DNA of 18,383 bases from assembly GCA_020438595.1 (NCBI GenBank), contig JAGQUI010000014.1, positions 1 to 18,383 on the forward strand, read 5' to 3'. The notes beneath the pieces were generated by a model that did not search any database, had not been told where the DNA came from, and was given only the letters and a program-made list of their open reading frames with translations. Below are positions 1 to 7,185 of the stretch, in pieces. The stretch is from Propionibacteriaceae bacterium (GTDB lineage Bacteria > Actinomycetota > Actinomycetes > Propionibacteriales > Propionibacteriaceae). The translations under genes were made by a program, and so were the position numbers. Numbering within the stretch: the first letter of the stretch is position 1; every line of letters starts with the position of its first letter.

Positions 1-2
1 AG

Positions 3-1334
3 TGCTGGCGCACCGTCCTGCTGCAGCAGTTCCACGACATCCTGCCGGGCAGTTCGATCGCCTGGGTGTACGCCGACGCCGAGCGGAACTACGCCGACGT
101 CGCCGAGGAGCTCGAGGAGGTGATCGCCGACGCCCTCACCGCGCTGACCGGCAAGGGCGCGGCCGTGCTGGTCGCCAACGCGGCGCCGCATCCGCGCGAC
201 GGGGTCGCCGCGCTCGGCGTGGAGGTCGCGCCGACGATCCCGCAGGCGGCGGTCGAGGAACACCCGGACGGTACCTTCACCCTCGCCAACGAGCACCTCA
301 CCGCCGTCGTGGACGCGACCGGCGCGCTGGTCTCGCTCGTGGACGCCGACACCGGCAGGGAGGCGATCGCGCCGGACCGTCCGGGCAACCGCCTGGAGCT
401 GTTCCGCGACGTCCCCAACCAGTGGGACGCCTGGGACATCGACGAGTTCTACCGCCGCGCAGCGGTCCCCGTCGCGCCCGGCACGGCGGCCCTCGACGAG
501 GTGGACGGCGAGCCGGTGGTCACCGTGCGCACGGTGGTCGGCACCTCTGCGGTGACCCAGTGGCTCAGCCTGCCACCGGGTGCGCCGGCGCTGGTGATCC
601 GCACCGAGGTGGACTGGCAGGAGCGGCAGAAACTGCTCAAGCTGGGCTTCGGCCTCGACGTGCGGGCCGACACCTCGGCGGCCGAGACCCACTTCGGGCA
701 CTACCGGCGTCCGACCCACACCAACACCAGCTGGGACGCCGCCCGGTTCGAGGTCTGCGCCCATCGCTGGCTGCTCGTCGACGAGCCGGGCTACGGGGTC
801 GCGATCGCGAACGACGCCACCTACGGCCACGAGGTGACCCGGGACGTGCGCGCCGACGGCGGCACGACCACGACCGTGCGGCTGTCGCTGCTGCGCTCCC
901 CGCTCTACCCGGACCCGGAGGCCGACCGCGGCGTGCACGAGTTCACGGTCGCCGTGCGGCCGAACGCCGGCGCCGCCGAGGCCGTCGAGCTGGGCTACCG
1001 CACCAACCTGCCGCAGCGGGTCGTCCGGGGCGCGGAGCCGGTGCAGCCGCTGGTCTCGGTGGACGCACCCGGCATCGTCGTGGAGGCGGTGAAGCTCGCC
1101 GAGGACGGCTCGGGCGACGTGGTGGTCCGCCTCTACGAGGCGCACGGGCGGCGAACGTCCGGGCTGGTCACACCGGGCTTCGCGGCGGCGTCCGTGGTGG
1201 CGACGGACCTGCGCGAACGCGCCGTCGAGGCGCCGGGGGTGACGCTCGATCCGGCGGGCACCGGGCTGGCGCTGCGCCCGTTCCAGATCGTCACGCTGCG
1301 GTTCACCCGCGCCGAGGCACCGGGGGCATCGTGA
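3..1334 (+). CDS. Alpha-mannosidase (glycoside hydrolase family 38), C-terminal part, 5' truncated by window edge
   Basis: The frame is open from the first bases and the start lies outside the window; 443 residues are present. The visible part begins with QQFHDILPGSS, a conserved GH38 segment that follows the catalytic domain, and continues through the C-terminal beta-sandwich region. Family-typical stretches are NRLELFRDVPNQWDAWDID, AHRWLLVDEPGYGVAIAND and LSLLRSPLYPDPEAD. GH38 enzymes hydrolyse terminal alpha-mannosyl residues and use a zinc ion in the N-terminal domain, so nucleophile and metal ligands cannot be checked here. Full family members are about 1000 residues, so roughly half is missing. 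The TGA at 1332-1334 overlaps the GTG of the next gene, suggesting translational coupling. No signal peptide can be judged. Family assignment is firm; mannoside specificity is inferred. Confidence 0.9.
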   Translation, partial: CWRTVLLQQFHDILPGSSIAWVYADAERNYADVAEELEEVIADALTALTGKGAAVLVANAAPHPRDGVAALGVEVAPTIPQAAVEEHPDGTFTLANEHLTAVVDATGALVSLVDADTGREAIAPDRPGNRLELFRDVPNQWDAWDIDEFYRRAAVPVAPGTAALDEVDGEPVVTVRTVVGTSAVTQWLSLPPGAPALVIRTEVDWQERQKLLKLGFGLDVRADTSAAETHFGHYRRPTHTNTSWDAARFEVCAHRWLLVDEPGYGVAIANDATYGHEVTRDVRADGGTTTTVRLSLLRSPLYPDPEADRGVHEFTVAVRPNAGAAEAVELGYRTNLPQRVVRGAEPVQPLVSVDAPGIVVEAVKLAEDGSGDVVVRLYEAHGRRTSGLVTPGFAAASVVATDLRERAVEAPGVTLDPAGTGLALRPFQIVTLRFTRAEAPGAS

Positions 1335-1714
1335 CCGAAGAGCTCAACGTCTTCGGCGAACCGCTCGAGCCGTGCGGCGACGACCCGGTCACGGGCTTCT
1401 ACCGCGACGGCAGCTGCACGTGCGGCCCGGCCGCCGCCCGGCACCTGATCTGCGTGCTGGCCACGCGGGAGTTCCTCGCCCACCAGCGCTCAGTCGGCAA
1501 CGACCTGACCAGCCCCGGACCCGACTTCCCCGGCCTGGGCCCGGGTGACCGCTGGTGCGTGGTCGCGGAGCGCTGGGCGCAGTCGTACGCGGCCGGGATG
1601 GCCCCACCGGTGGTGCTGGCGTCGACGAACCTGCGGGCGCTCGACGTGGTGCCGTTCGAGATCCTCGTCGAGTTCGCCGCCGACGTCCCCGACGACCCGA
1701 GTTCGCTCGTATGA
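1331..1714 (+). CDS. DUF2237 family protein
   Basis: A 127-residue protein that matches the small DUF2237 (COG3651-type) family along its whole length. Recognised segments are NVFGEPLEPCGDDPVTGFYRDG near the N-terminus (written here in part as EPCGDDPVTGFYRDG), HLICVLATREFLAHQRSVGN in the middle, then GDRWC and AGMAPPVVLASTN towards the C-terminus. The family has no established biochemical function, and the conserved Cys and Asp near the N-terminus are only suggestive of ligand binding. The GTG start overlaps the mannosidase stop (GTGA) and the TGA overlaps the next ATG (ATGA), so it sits in the middle of a coupled three-gene cluster. It has no signal peptide or membrane segment and should be cytosolic. 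Confidence 0.85.
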   Translation: MTEELNVFGEPLEPCGDDPVTGFYRDGSCTCGPAAARHLICVLATREFLAHQRSVGNDLTSPGPDFPGLGPGDRWCVVAERWAQSYAAGMAPPVVLASTNLRALDVVPFEILVEFAADVPDDPSSLV

Positions 1715-2805
1715 CCACGCCGGCACCCGGCACGGGGATCGAGATCGACTCGCTCGACCAGCTCGACGCACGGCTCGCCGCCGGGCTCGGCCTGGCCGAG
1801 TGCTCGCTGCAGTCGCTGGACCTGACCGGGCACGGTGCGGCGCTGCTGGGCACGGACGTGACCCGCTCGATCTTCCTCGGCTGCGACTTCGGCCCGGGGG
1901 TCGAGCACGAGCTGGAGCGGCGTGGGGCGCTGGTCTTCCCCACCCTGCCCGACCTGCCGTTCAACCCGTACCGGTCGGGGCTGTACACCGCGGACGAGTT
2001 GTACGCCGGGTTGGAGCGGGGCTACCGCTACACCCTCGACGCGCGGAACTACCGCTGGTGGAAGCATGTCGGCCAGCACCGCAGCCTGACCAGCGAGCTG
2101 GCGATGACCCTGCACGACCACGCGATCTCCGAGGCGCTGGACGACGTCGGGCTGGACGGTGCGGTCGGCGTGATGGGCGGCCACCAGCTGGTCCGCGGCG
2201 CCGACGGCTACGCGGAGGCGGCGAGGCTCGGACGGGCACTCGCCGCGTCCGGTCGCACGGTGATCACCGGCGGTGGCCCCGGCGCCATGGAGGCGGTGAA
2301 CCTCGGCGCGGCGCTGGTCGGCTCGGACGCCGAGCTGGCCGCGGCGCTGGCCCTGCTCGCCGAGCGGCCCCGGTTCGCCGAGGACATCGCGTCCTGGGTG
2401 AGTGCCGGCATGACCGTCCGGGAGCGCTGGGAACTCGGCGGACGCAGCTACGGCATCCCGACCTGGCTGTACGGGCACGAGCCGCCCAACGTGTTCAGCG
2501 CGGGGATCGCGAAGCTGTTCTCGAACGCGGTCAGGGAGGACGTGCTGCTGCGGCACGCCTCGGGCGGCCTGGTCTGCCTGCCCGGCGCGGCCGGGACGGT
2601 GCAGGAGGTCTTCCAGGCGGTCACGCCGCGGTTCTACGCCGCACCGGAGGAGCCGATCCCGCCGCTGGTCCTGGTGGGCGTCGACTACTGGACGCGGGTG
2701 CAGCCGGCGTGGCCGCTACTCAGCGGGCTCGCCGACGCGCGTCCGATGGCGTCCGCGATCCACCTGGTCGAGACCGCCGCCGAGGTGCCGGCCCTGCTCG
2801 GCTGA
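1711..2805 (+). CDS. LOG-family / Rossmann-fold nucleotide-binding protein with N-terminal extension
   Basis: A 364-residue protein. Residues from about 145 onward resemble the lysine-decarboxylase-like LOG fold: GVMGGHQLVRG, then GGGPGAMEAVN at 187-197, and PGAAGTVQE at 291-299, equivalent to the PGGxGTxxE phosphate-binding and catalytic motif. Family members cleave nucleoside 5'-monophosphates (cytokinin-activating LOG, PpnN) to base and ribose 5-phosphate; the substrate here is unknown. The first 140 or so residues are an extension absent from short LOG proteins of about 190 residues, and the second motif has Ala in place of the usual Gly. The ATG overlaps the DUF2237 stop by ATGA; a longer in-frame reading upstream is rejected because it would overlap most of that gene. 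Confidence 0.8.
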   Translation: MTTPAPGTGIEIDSLDQLDARLAAGLGLAECSLQSLDLTGHGAALLGTDVTRSIFLGCDFGPGVEHELERRGALVFPTLPDLPFNPYRSGLYTADELYAGLERGYRYTLDARNYRWWKHVGQHRSLTSELAMTLHDHAISEALDDVGLDGAVGVMGGHQLVRGADGYAEAARLGRALAASGRTVITGGGPGAMEAVNLGAALVGSDAELAAALALLAERPRFAEDIASWVSAGMTVRERWELGGRSYGIPTWLYGHEPPNVFSAGIAKLFSNAVREDVLLRHASGGLVCLPGAAGTVQEVFQAVTPRFYAAPEEPIPPLVLVGVDYWTRVQPAWPLLSGLADARPMASAIHLVETAAEVPALLG

Positions 2806-2825
2806 CCCGGAACCTCCCCACCGCT

Positions 2826-2954
2826 CCCTGAGGAGCCGGCGAGGAACGAGCCAGCCCAACCCACCGCTCCCGGAGGAGCCGGCGCGGAACGAGCCGGCCC
2901 AACCCACCGCTCCCTGAGGAGCCGGCGAGGAACGAGCCGGCGTCACGAAGGGCC
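2826..2954 (+). repeat. Three tandem copies of a 43-nt palindromic repeat (copies at 2826, 2869, 2912)
   Basis: Each unit reads CCC(T/G)GAGGA, a 6-nt left arm GCCGGC, a 9-nt loop such as GAGGAACGA, a right arm GCC(A/G)GC, and a 13-nt 3' segment. Copies 1 and 2 end in CCAACCCACCGCT; only copy 3 (2912-2954) ends in GTCACGAAGGGCC, the same 3' end as the element at 7947-7989. The block lies just after the LOG gene stop and before the thiamine riboswitch, and contains no gene. It may act as a REP-like or transcript-end structure; that function is inference. Confidence 0.9.
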
Positions 2955-2955
2955 C

Positions 2956-2971
2956 GCCGGCCGTCGCCGGC
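2956..2971 (+). terminator. Possible GC-rich hairpin downstream of the LOG gene
   Basis: GCCGGC (2956-2961) is followed by a 4-nt loop and GCCGGC again (2966-2971), a self-complementary stem directly after the tandem repeats. There is no T-run, so it is at best a weak, actinobacterial-type terminator of the mannosidase-DUF2237-LOG unit. Confidence 0.25.
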
Positions 2972-3018
2972 CGGTCTCCATCGTCCGGGACGCGCCGTGC
3001 GCGGGGTGCGGGTTGGCC

Positions 3019-3024
3019 TACGCT
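3019..3024 (+). promoter_or_regulatory. Candidate -10 element for the riboswitch-ykoFE-ykoDC transcript
   Basis: TACGCT fits the actinobacterial TANNNT pattern and lies about 7 nt before a purine-rich stretch (3031 onward) just upstream of the aptamer. A start there would include the whole riboswitch. No convincing -35 box is seen. Confidence 0.4.
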
Positions 3025-3034
3025 GGCGGCAACA

Positions 3035-3125
3035 AGCCCCCGGGGAGCGCGCCAGCGCTGAGAAAGTCACCAGGACTGACCCGTGGAACCTGAACTGGGT
3101 GATACCAGCGGAGGGAGCCGGGCTG
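3035..3125 (+). ncRNA. TPP riboswitch (THI element)
   Basis: The strand carries the ordered conserved blocks of the TPP aptamer: a CGGGGAGC block (consensus GGGGUGC) at about 3041, GCTGAGA at 3056-3062, then ACCC, GAACCTGA and ATACCAGCGGAGGGA up to about 3117. The ends, AGCCC near 3035 and GGGCT near 3120, can pair as P1. The aptamer binds thiamine pyrophosphate and represses the downstream genes. Those genes encode a YkoFEDC-type thiamine/HMP transporter, as expected for a THI element. The one visible deviation is A for U in the GGGGUGC block. Confidence 0.95.
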
Positions 3126-3150
3126 GGTGCGGTCCCGTTGCCGCCATCCG

Positions 3151-3176
3151 TCCCGCCATCGTCGGGGGCGGGAAGG
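3151..3176 (+). promoter_or_regulatory. Ribosome-binding-site hairpin: likely expression platform of the TPP riboswitch
   Basis: TCCCGCC (3151-3157) can pair with GGCGGGA (3167-3173) around a 9-nt loop. The right arm covers the start of the Shine-Dalgarno stretch GGGAAGG (3170-3176), 6 nt before the GTG at 3183. No T-run terminator is present between aptamer and gene. This supports control of translation rather than of transcription termination; the switching partner is not identified. Confidence 0.5.
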
Positions 3177-3182
3177 CCACCC

Positions 3183-3830
3183 GTGCCAGACACCTCCGGT
3201 CCGACGACCACCCCTGCCGGCCCCTCCGCCGCCTCCTACGGCGTCGGCGCGAGGGTCTCGCTGTACCCGATGTGCGACGACTACGTCGACGTCATCCTCG
3301 GGGCACTCGCCGACACGCCGGTCCCGGACGGCGTGACCACCGCCACGTCTCCGGTCAGCACGTTCGCCGGCGGGCCAGAGGACACCGTCGTACCGTGGCT
3401 GGCCGACCTCGTCGCCGCCGCGACCCGACGGGCGGACGGCGCGCACCTCGCGGCCGCCATCCTGTTGTCCAGGGGATGCCCCGGGGAGGTGAGCTGCGAG
3501 TTGGCGTCCGGCCCGTGGGCGTCCGACGACTCGGTCGACGTTCCCGGCACCGGGATCGAGGCGTGGGCCGACTGGTCGCTCTACCCCCTGCCCGACGGTG
3601 CCCGGGCGCCCGGCGACCACATGGAGCCGATCATGGCCGCCGTCGAGAGTGCCCGGGAGTCTGGGCTCTACCACTCCTCCGACCACTACGTGACGCGCCT
3701 CCGGGGCGACGTCGGCGCGATCCTCGCGCTGGTCGCCACGGCGTGGCTCGGCACCGGCAGCCACGTCCAGCACGTCGTGACCCACCTCACCATGTCCATC
3801 AACTCACCCACCCAGGGAGATCCCTCATGA
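3183..3830 (+). CDS. ykoF: YkoF family thiamine/HMP-binding protein
   Basis: A 215-residue protein close in size to Bacillus YkoF (about 200 residues). It shows the internal duplication of the family: GARVSLYPMCDDYVDVILGAL followed by HLAAAILLSRGCPG in repeat 1, and WADWSLYPLPD with HMEPIMAAVESARESGLYHS and HVVTHLTMSINSP in repeat 2. Known YkoF is a cytosolic thiamine-binding protein of ACT/ferredoxin-like fold. Its THI-regulated position next to ykoE, ykoD and ykoC points to a role in HMP/thiamine uptake. GTG 3183 is chosen because GGAAGG precedes it by 6 nt and upstream sequence is riboswitch; the longer in-frame reading runs through the aptamer. Its TGA overlaps the next ATG (ATGA). Confidence 0.9.
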   Translation: MPDTSGPTTTPAGPSAASYGVGARVSLYPMCDDYVDVILGALADTPVPDGVTTATSPVSTFAGGPEDTVVPWLADLVAAATRRADGAHLAAAILLSRGCPGEVSCELASGPWASDDSVDVPGTGIEAWADWSLYPLPDGARAPGDHMEPIMAAVESARESGLYHSSDHYVTRLRGDVGAILALVATAWLGTGSHVQHVVTHLTMSINSPTQGDPS

Positions 3831-4501
3831 ATGCACCGTCGTCCGACCGACCCACGACCGGCCGGTCCGTGGCCGACGCAGCGACACCCCGTCCGACCCC
3901 GGACGGCGCCCCCGTCACCCGACCCGCGGCCCGTGGCCTGGCCCTGTCCGAGATCGTGGCGATCGTCGTTCTCGGCGTCGTGTTCGGCTTCCTCTACTTC
4001 GCGCTGGTCACGGCGTGGAAGGCACTCGCGGTCGCCATGGGGCCGGCCGGTGACCTGGCCCAGAACGTCCTCATCGGTGGCTGGATGGTGGCGGCGCCGC
4101 TGGCGCTGTTCATCACCCGGCGCCCGGGGGCGGGCGTCATCGCCGAGGTGATCGCCTCGCTCGTCGAGGTGGTGTTCCTCGGCAGTCCGGTCGGGCCGAT
4201 CCTCTTCGTGAGCGCGCTCGTCCAGGGCGTGGGTGCCGAGTTGGCGTTCGCCGCGACCCGCTACCGCAACCACGGTCTCCCGGTCTACCTGGCCTCCGGT
4301 GCGACGGCCGCGCTCGCCAGCTTCGCCTGGAGCACCGTGCGCTTCGGTTGGTGGGGCCAGGACCTGTTCTGGCTCCGGCTCGGGCTCCACGTCGCTTCGG
4401 GCGTGGTGCTGTGCGGCCTGCTCGCCTGGCTCCTCGGACGCGCTCTGGCCCGGACCGGTGTTCTGCGCGACCTGCCGGGCGGCCGCGCCGTCCGTGGCTG
4501 A
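3827..4501 (+). CDS. ykoE: YkoE family ECF transporter substrate-binding (S) membrane subunit
   Basis: A 224-residue protein with a Pro/Thr-rich, polar N-terminus of about 37 residues, then five to six hydrophobic segments. These begin at LSEIVAIVVLGVVFGFLYFAL and include the family-like run VIAEVIASLVEVVFLGSPVG. YkoE is the S component that gives the ECF-type transporter its specificity for hydroxymethylpyrimidine or thiamine. The ATG overlaps the ykoF stop and has AGGGAGA about 8 nt upstream. The end overlaps the start of the fused ykoD-ykoC gene by 8 nt. Assignment rests on sequence features together with the TPP riboswitch and the neighbouring ykoF and ECF genes. Confidence 0.9.
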   Translation: MNAPSSDRPTTGRSVADAATPRPTPDGAPVTRPAARGLALSEIVAIVVLGVVFGFLYFALVTAWKALAVAMGPAGDLAQNVLIGGWMVAAPLALFITRRPGAGVIAEVIASLVEVVFLGSPVGPILFVSALVQGVGAELAFAATRYRNHGLPVYLASGATAALASFAWSTVRFGWWGQDLFWLRLGLHVASGVVLCGLLAWLLGRALARTGVLRDLPGGRAVRG

Positions 4502-6608
4502 CGAGAGTCTCCACCTTCCGCGCCAGCCCGAGGCGCGGGACGCGACGGTGGCCGGCGCACCACCCAGCGTCCCGGTCCTCGAGGCGTGCGTGACCGTCGC
4601 CCACGACGGCGTCCCGGTACTGGACGACGTGTCGCTGGCCGTGCCCGAGTCGGGGGTGGTGGCGCTGACCGGGGCCTCGGGGTCCGGGAAGTCGACGCTG
4701 CTCGCCGTCCTCGCGGGCCTCGTGCCGCATTCCCGCGCGACCGCGCTGTGGGGCCGGGTGCGCCATCGGGGCACCGACGTGACGCTCGATCCGCCGTGGG
4801 AACGCGCAGCGTGGCTCGGCTTCCTGGCCCAGGACCCGGCCGCCGGCCTGTGCCTGACCCAGGTGCGTGACGAACTCGCGCTCCCGCTGGAGAACGCGGG
4901 CGTGCCCCGGGAGCAGATCGGCGCGCGCGTCGACGCCATCGCGGCTCGGCTCGGCATCACGCACCTGCTCGAGCGTGGCACGGGCCAGCTGTCAGGCGGC
5001 GAGCAGCAGCGTGTCGCCCTCGCCGCGACACTGGCCGGTGAGCCGGACGTGCTCCTGCTGGACGAGCCGCTGTCCATGCTCGACCCGGACTCCGCGGCCG
5101 AGGTGGCGGGCCTCCTCCGCGACGAGCTGTCGAGCCGCACCGCTGTCATCGTGGAGCACCGCGCCGCCGAACTGGCCGCCGCCGGGATCCACCCGGACTC
5201 CTTCGTCGCGCTGGGGACGCCACCGGCGCCTCCCGCGGCTTCCCGGCTGCGACCGGAGCCCGGGCCAGTGGTGCTCGAACGCACCCTGGTCGGCGTCCGG
5301 CGCACCCCGGATGGCCCGATAGTCGTCGACGGCGTCGACGTCACCCTGCGGGCGGGCAGCGTCACGGTGCTGAGCGGCCCGAACGGGTCGGGAAAGACGA
5401 CACTCCTGCTCGCGCTCGCCGGCCTCCTGCCCGGATCCGGCGGCGGCCCCTCCCCCGGCGCGGGTGCCGTCGGCATGGTGTTCCAGCGCCCGGAGAACCA
5501 GTTCGTGGCGTACACCGTCGCCGAGGAGGTGGCCTGGCAGGCCGACCCCGGGCGGGCGAGGGCGATGGTGGCGCGGCTGGGCCTCGCCGGCCACGAGGAG
5601 CAGAGCCCGCACCGACTCTCGCTGGGACAGCAGCGTCGCCTCTGCGTCGCAGCAGCCGCAGCCCAGGGACGTCCCGTCCTGCTGCTGGACGAGCCCACCT
5701 TCGGTCTGGACGAGGCCGGCTGCGCAGCCGTGGAGGAACTGCTGCTCGACCTGCGCGACGAGGGACGTGCCCTGCTCGTCGCCACCCACGACGCCGGGCT
5801 CGCCGCGAGACTGGCCGACGCGCATCTGCGCCTCACCGCCCAGCCGTCCCGGACGCAGCCGGCACCGTCTCCCCCTGTCCCGGACTCGTTCCTGTCGCGC
5901 TGCTCGCCGATCGGGAAGTTCGCCGGGGTGCTGGTGGCGAGCCTCGCCCTGCTGTCCACGACCGCCGCCCTGCCCGCGTTCCTGCTGTGGGCCCTGACGA
6001 CGGTCTCCCTGCCGCCGCTGGCCCGCCTCCGGGCGCGGACGGTGCTGCGCTTCCAGGTGCCGATCGCCTGGTTCGCGCTGTCCGCGTTCCTCGTCAACGT
6101 GATGAGCCGCCCGGGTCCCGCGTTCATCGAGTGGGGCCCGTTCACGATCAGCCAGCCAGGCTGGGAGGCGGGGGTGGGGCTCGGCGCCCGTGCCCTCGCG
6201 GTGGGCGCGCTGGCCGCCTGCTTCGCGCTCACCACCGATGCCGTGGCCTTCCTCAACGCGGCCCACCAGCAGGCACGCGTCCCCGCGCGTCACGCCTACG
6301 CGCTCATGGCCGGCTACCGGCTCCTCGAGATGCTGCCGGACGAATGGTCGACGATCCTCGCCGCCCACCACGTTCGATCCCGGGGGAACCGGCGCCGACG
6401 CCTGGGCATCGACGGCTTCCGTCGGGCCGCATTCAGCCTGCTGGTGGTGGCCCTGCGGCGCGGCCAGCAACTGGCCGAGGCGCTGGAGGCCCGTGGCCTG
6501 GGGCGCACGCCGCGAACCGTGTGGCGCACGGTCAGCTGGGGCTGGCGCGACGGGATCCTGGCGCTGGTGGTGGCGGCCGTGACCGTGGCAGTGCTGCTGA
6601 CGGGGTGA
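4494..6608 (+). CDS. Fused ECF transporter: two ATPase domains (YkoD-type A-A') plus transmembrane T subunit (YkoC-type)
   Basis: A 704-residue single chain. ATPase 1 has Walker A GASGSGKST (60-68), signature LSGGEQQ (166) and Walker B VLLLDEP (186). ATPase 2 has Walker A GPNGSGKTT (295-303), signature LSLGQQRR (375), Walker B VLLLDEPTFGLD (395) and an H-loop VATHD near 432. A polar linker leads to hydrophobic segments from about 475, and the EcfT coupling motif lies in ALEARGLG (Ala-Arg-Gly at 666-668). In Bacillus, YkoD (A-A') and YkoC (T) are separate; here all three ECF module domains are in one polypeptide that should partner YkoE. The GTG start overlaps ykoE by 8 nt; a GTG at 4548 is the alternative. 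Regulation is by the upstream TPP riboswitch. Confidence 0.92.
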   Translation: MADESLHLPRQPEARDATVAGAPPSVPVLEACVTVAHDGVPVLDDVSLAVPESGVVALTGASGSGKSTLLAVLAGLVPHSRATALWGRVRHRGTDVTLDPPWERAAWLGFLAQDPAAGLCLTQVRDELALPLENAGVPREQIGARVDAIAARLGITHLLERGTGQLSGGEQQRVALAATLAGEPDVLLLDEPLSMLDPDSAAEVAGLLRDELSSRTAVIVEHRAAELAAAGIHPDSFVALGTPPAPPAASRLRPEPGPVVLERTLVGVRRTPDGPIVVDGVDVTLRAGSVTVLSGPNGSGKTTLLLALAGLLPGSGGGPSPGAGAVGMVFQRPENQFVAYTVAEEVAWQADPGRARAMVARLGLAGHEEQSPHRLSLGQQRRLCVAAAAAQGRPVLLLDEPTFGLDEAGCAAVEELLLDLRDEGRALLVATHDAGLAARLADAHLRLTAQPSRTQPAPSPPVPDSFLSRCSPIGKFAGVLVASLALLSTTAALPAFLLWALTTVSLPPLARLRARTVLRFQVPIAWFALSAFLVNVMSRPGPAFIEWGPFTISQPGWEAGVGLGARALAVGALAACFALTTDAVAFLNAAHQQARVPARHAYALMAGYRLLEMLPDEWSTILAAHHVRSRGNRRRRLGIDGFRRAAFSLLVVALRRGQQLAEALEARGLGRTPRTVWRTVSWGWRDGILALVVAAVTVAVLLTG

Positions 6609-6627
6609 CCCGCCCCCACCACGGGTC
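6607..6627. terminator. Hairpin between convergent genes, possible shared terminator
   Basis: GACCCG (6607-6612) and CGGGTC (6622-6627) form a 6-bp stem with a 9-nt loop, overlapping the ECF gene stop and just ahead of the stop of the convergent DUF1801 gene. There is no T-run on either strand. Confidence 0.3.
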
Positions 6628-6629
6628 GA

Positions 6630-7073
6630 TCAGCCGGCGGCGCGCCTGATCAGCTCGATCAGCTTCTTCTCCTCCGCCGGGCCGATCGTGGTCAGCGCGT
6701 AGGACGTGGGCCACATGGCGCCGTCGTCGAGCGCGGCGCTGTCGTTGAAGCCGAGCGTGGAGTACCGGGCCTTGAACTTCGAGGCGGGCTGGAAGAAGAC
6801 GACGGCCTTGCCGTCCCGGTTGTAGGCGGGCATCCCGTACCAGGTCTTGGGCAGCAGTTCGGGAGCGTGCTCGCGGACCAGCGCGTGCACCTTCTCGGCG
6901 AGCACCTTGTCCTCGCCGGTCAGCTCGCCGAGCTTCGCGAGCAGGTCGGCCTCGTCCTGGGCCGCCTTGTCCGCGCTGCCCTTGCGCTTCTTCTCCGCCT
7001 TCAGCTCGGCGGCGTACTCCTTCATCGCAGCCTTCTCCTCCGCGCTGAAGCTGACCTTGTCGTCGGTGGCCAT
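6630..7073 (-). CDS. DUF1801 domain protein (YdhG/YjbR-like fold)
   Basis: A 147-residue protein. The N-terminal third is a highly charged helix rich in Ala, Lys and Glu (EEKAAMKEYAAELKAEKKRK). The C-terminal part matches DUF1801: VHALVREHAPELLPKTWYGMP, then AVVFFQPASKFKARYSTLGF and a last helix KKLIELIRRAAG. The fold resembles CyaY/YjbR; some relatives are annotated as iron chaperones, but function is unproven. The ATG at 7073 is preceded by GAGAGGAAG at good spacing, which rejects the longer in-frame reading to 7295. It is a lone minus-strand gene convergent with the thiamine transporter and divergent from the broken HNH gene. Confidence 0.85.
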   Translation of the reverse strand: MATDDKVSFSAEEKAAMKEYAAELKAEKKRKGSADKAAQDEADLLAKLGELTGEDKVLAEKVHALVREHAPELLPKTWYGMPAYNRDGKAVVFFQPASKFKARYSTLGFNDSAALDDGAMWPTSYALTTIGPAEEKKLIELIRRAAG

Positions 7074-7185
7074 GGGTCTTCCTCTCTCTCCCGCTCCGGG
7101 TACCCAGTCTGCTGGTGGAACCGCGTCCATCGCTTCTCCATTCCTGCCCGATGAAAGTGTCAGTGGGGGGTGTTTGGATGGACGC

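Noticed and set aside
2..1714. 570-codon frame overlapping the mannosidase and running into DUF2237
   Set aside because: Only its last 128 codons (from 1331) are a real gene; the first part is an Arg-rich shadow of the mannosidase.
2997..3182. Longer N-terminus for YkoF from the in-frame start at 2997
   Set aside because: This stretch is the promoter, TPP aptamer and ribosome binding site; the GTG at 3183 has a good Shine-Dalgarno and gives family length.
3686..6256. 856-codon open frame on the minus strand across the thiamine transporter
   Set aside because: It is antisense to ykoF-ykoE and the ECF gene, whose motifs are certain; its translation is Ser/Arg/Pro-rich with no family features, as expected of a GC-rich shadow frame.
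4992..6470. 492-codon minus-strand open frame inside the ECF gene
   Set aside because: Shadow frame of the fused transporter with Arg/Gly/Gln-rich composition and no recognisable domain.
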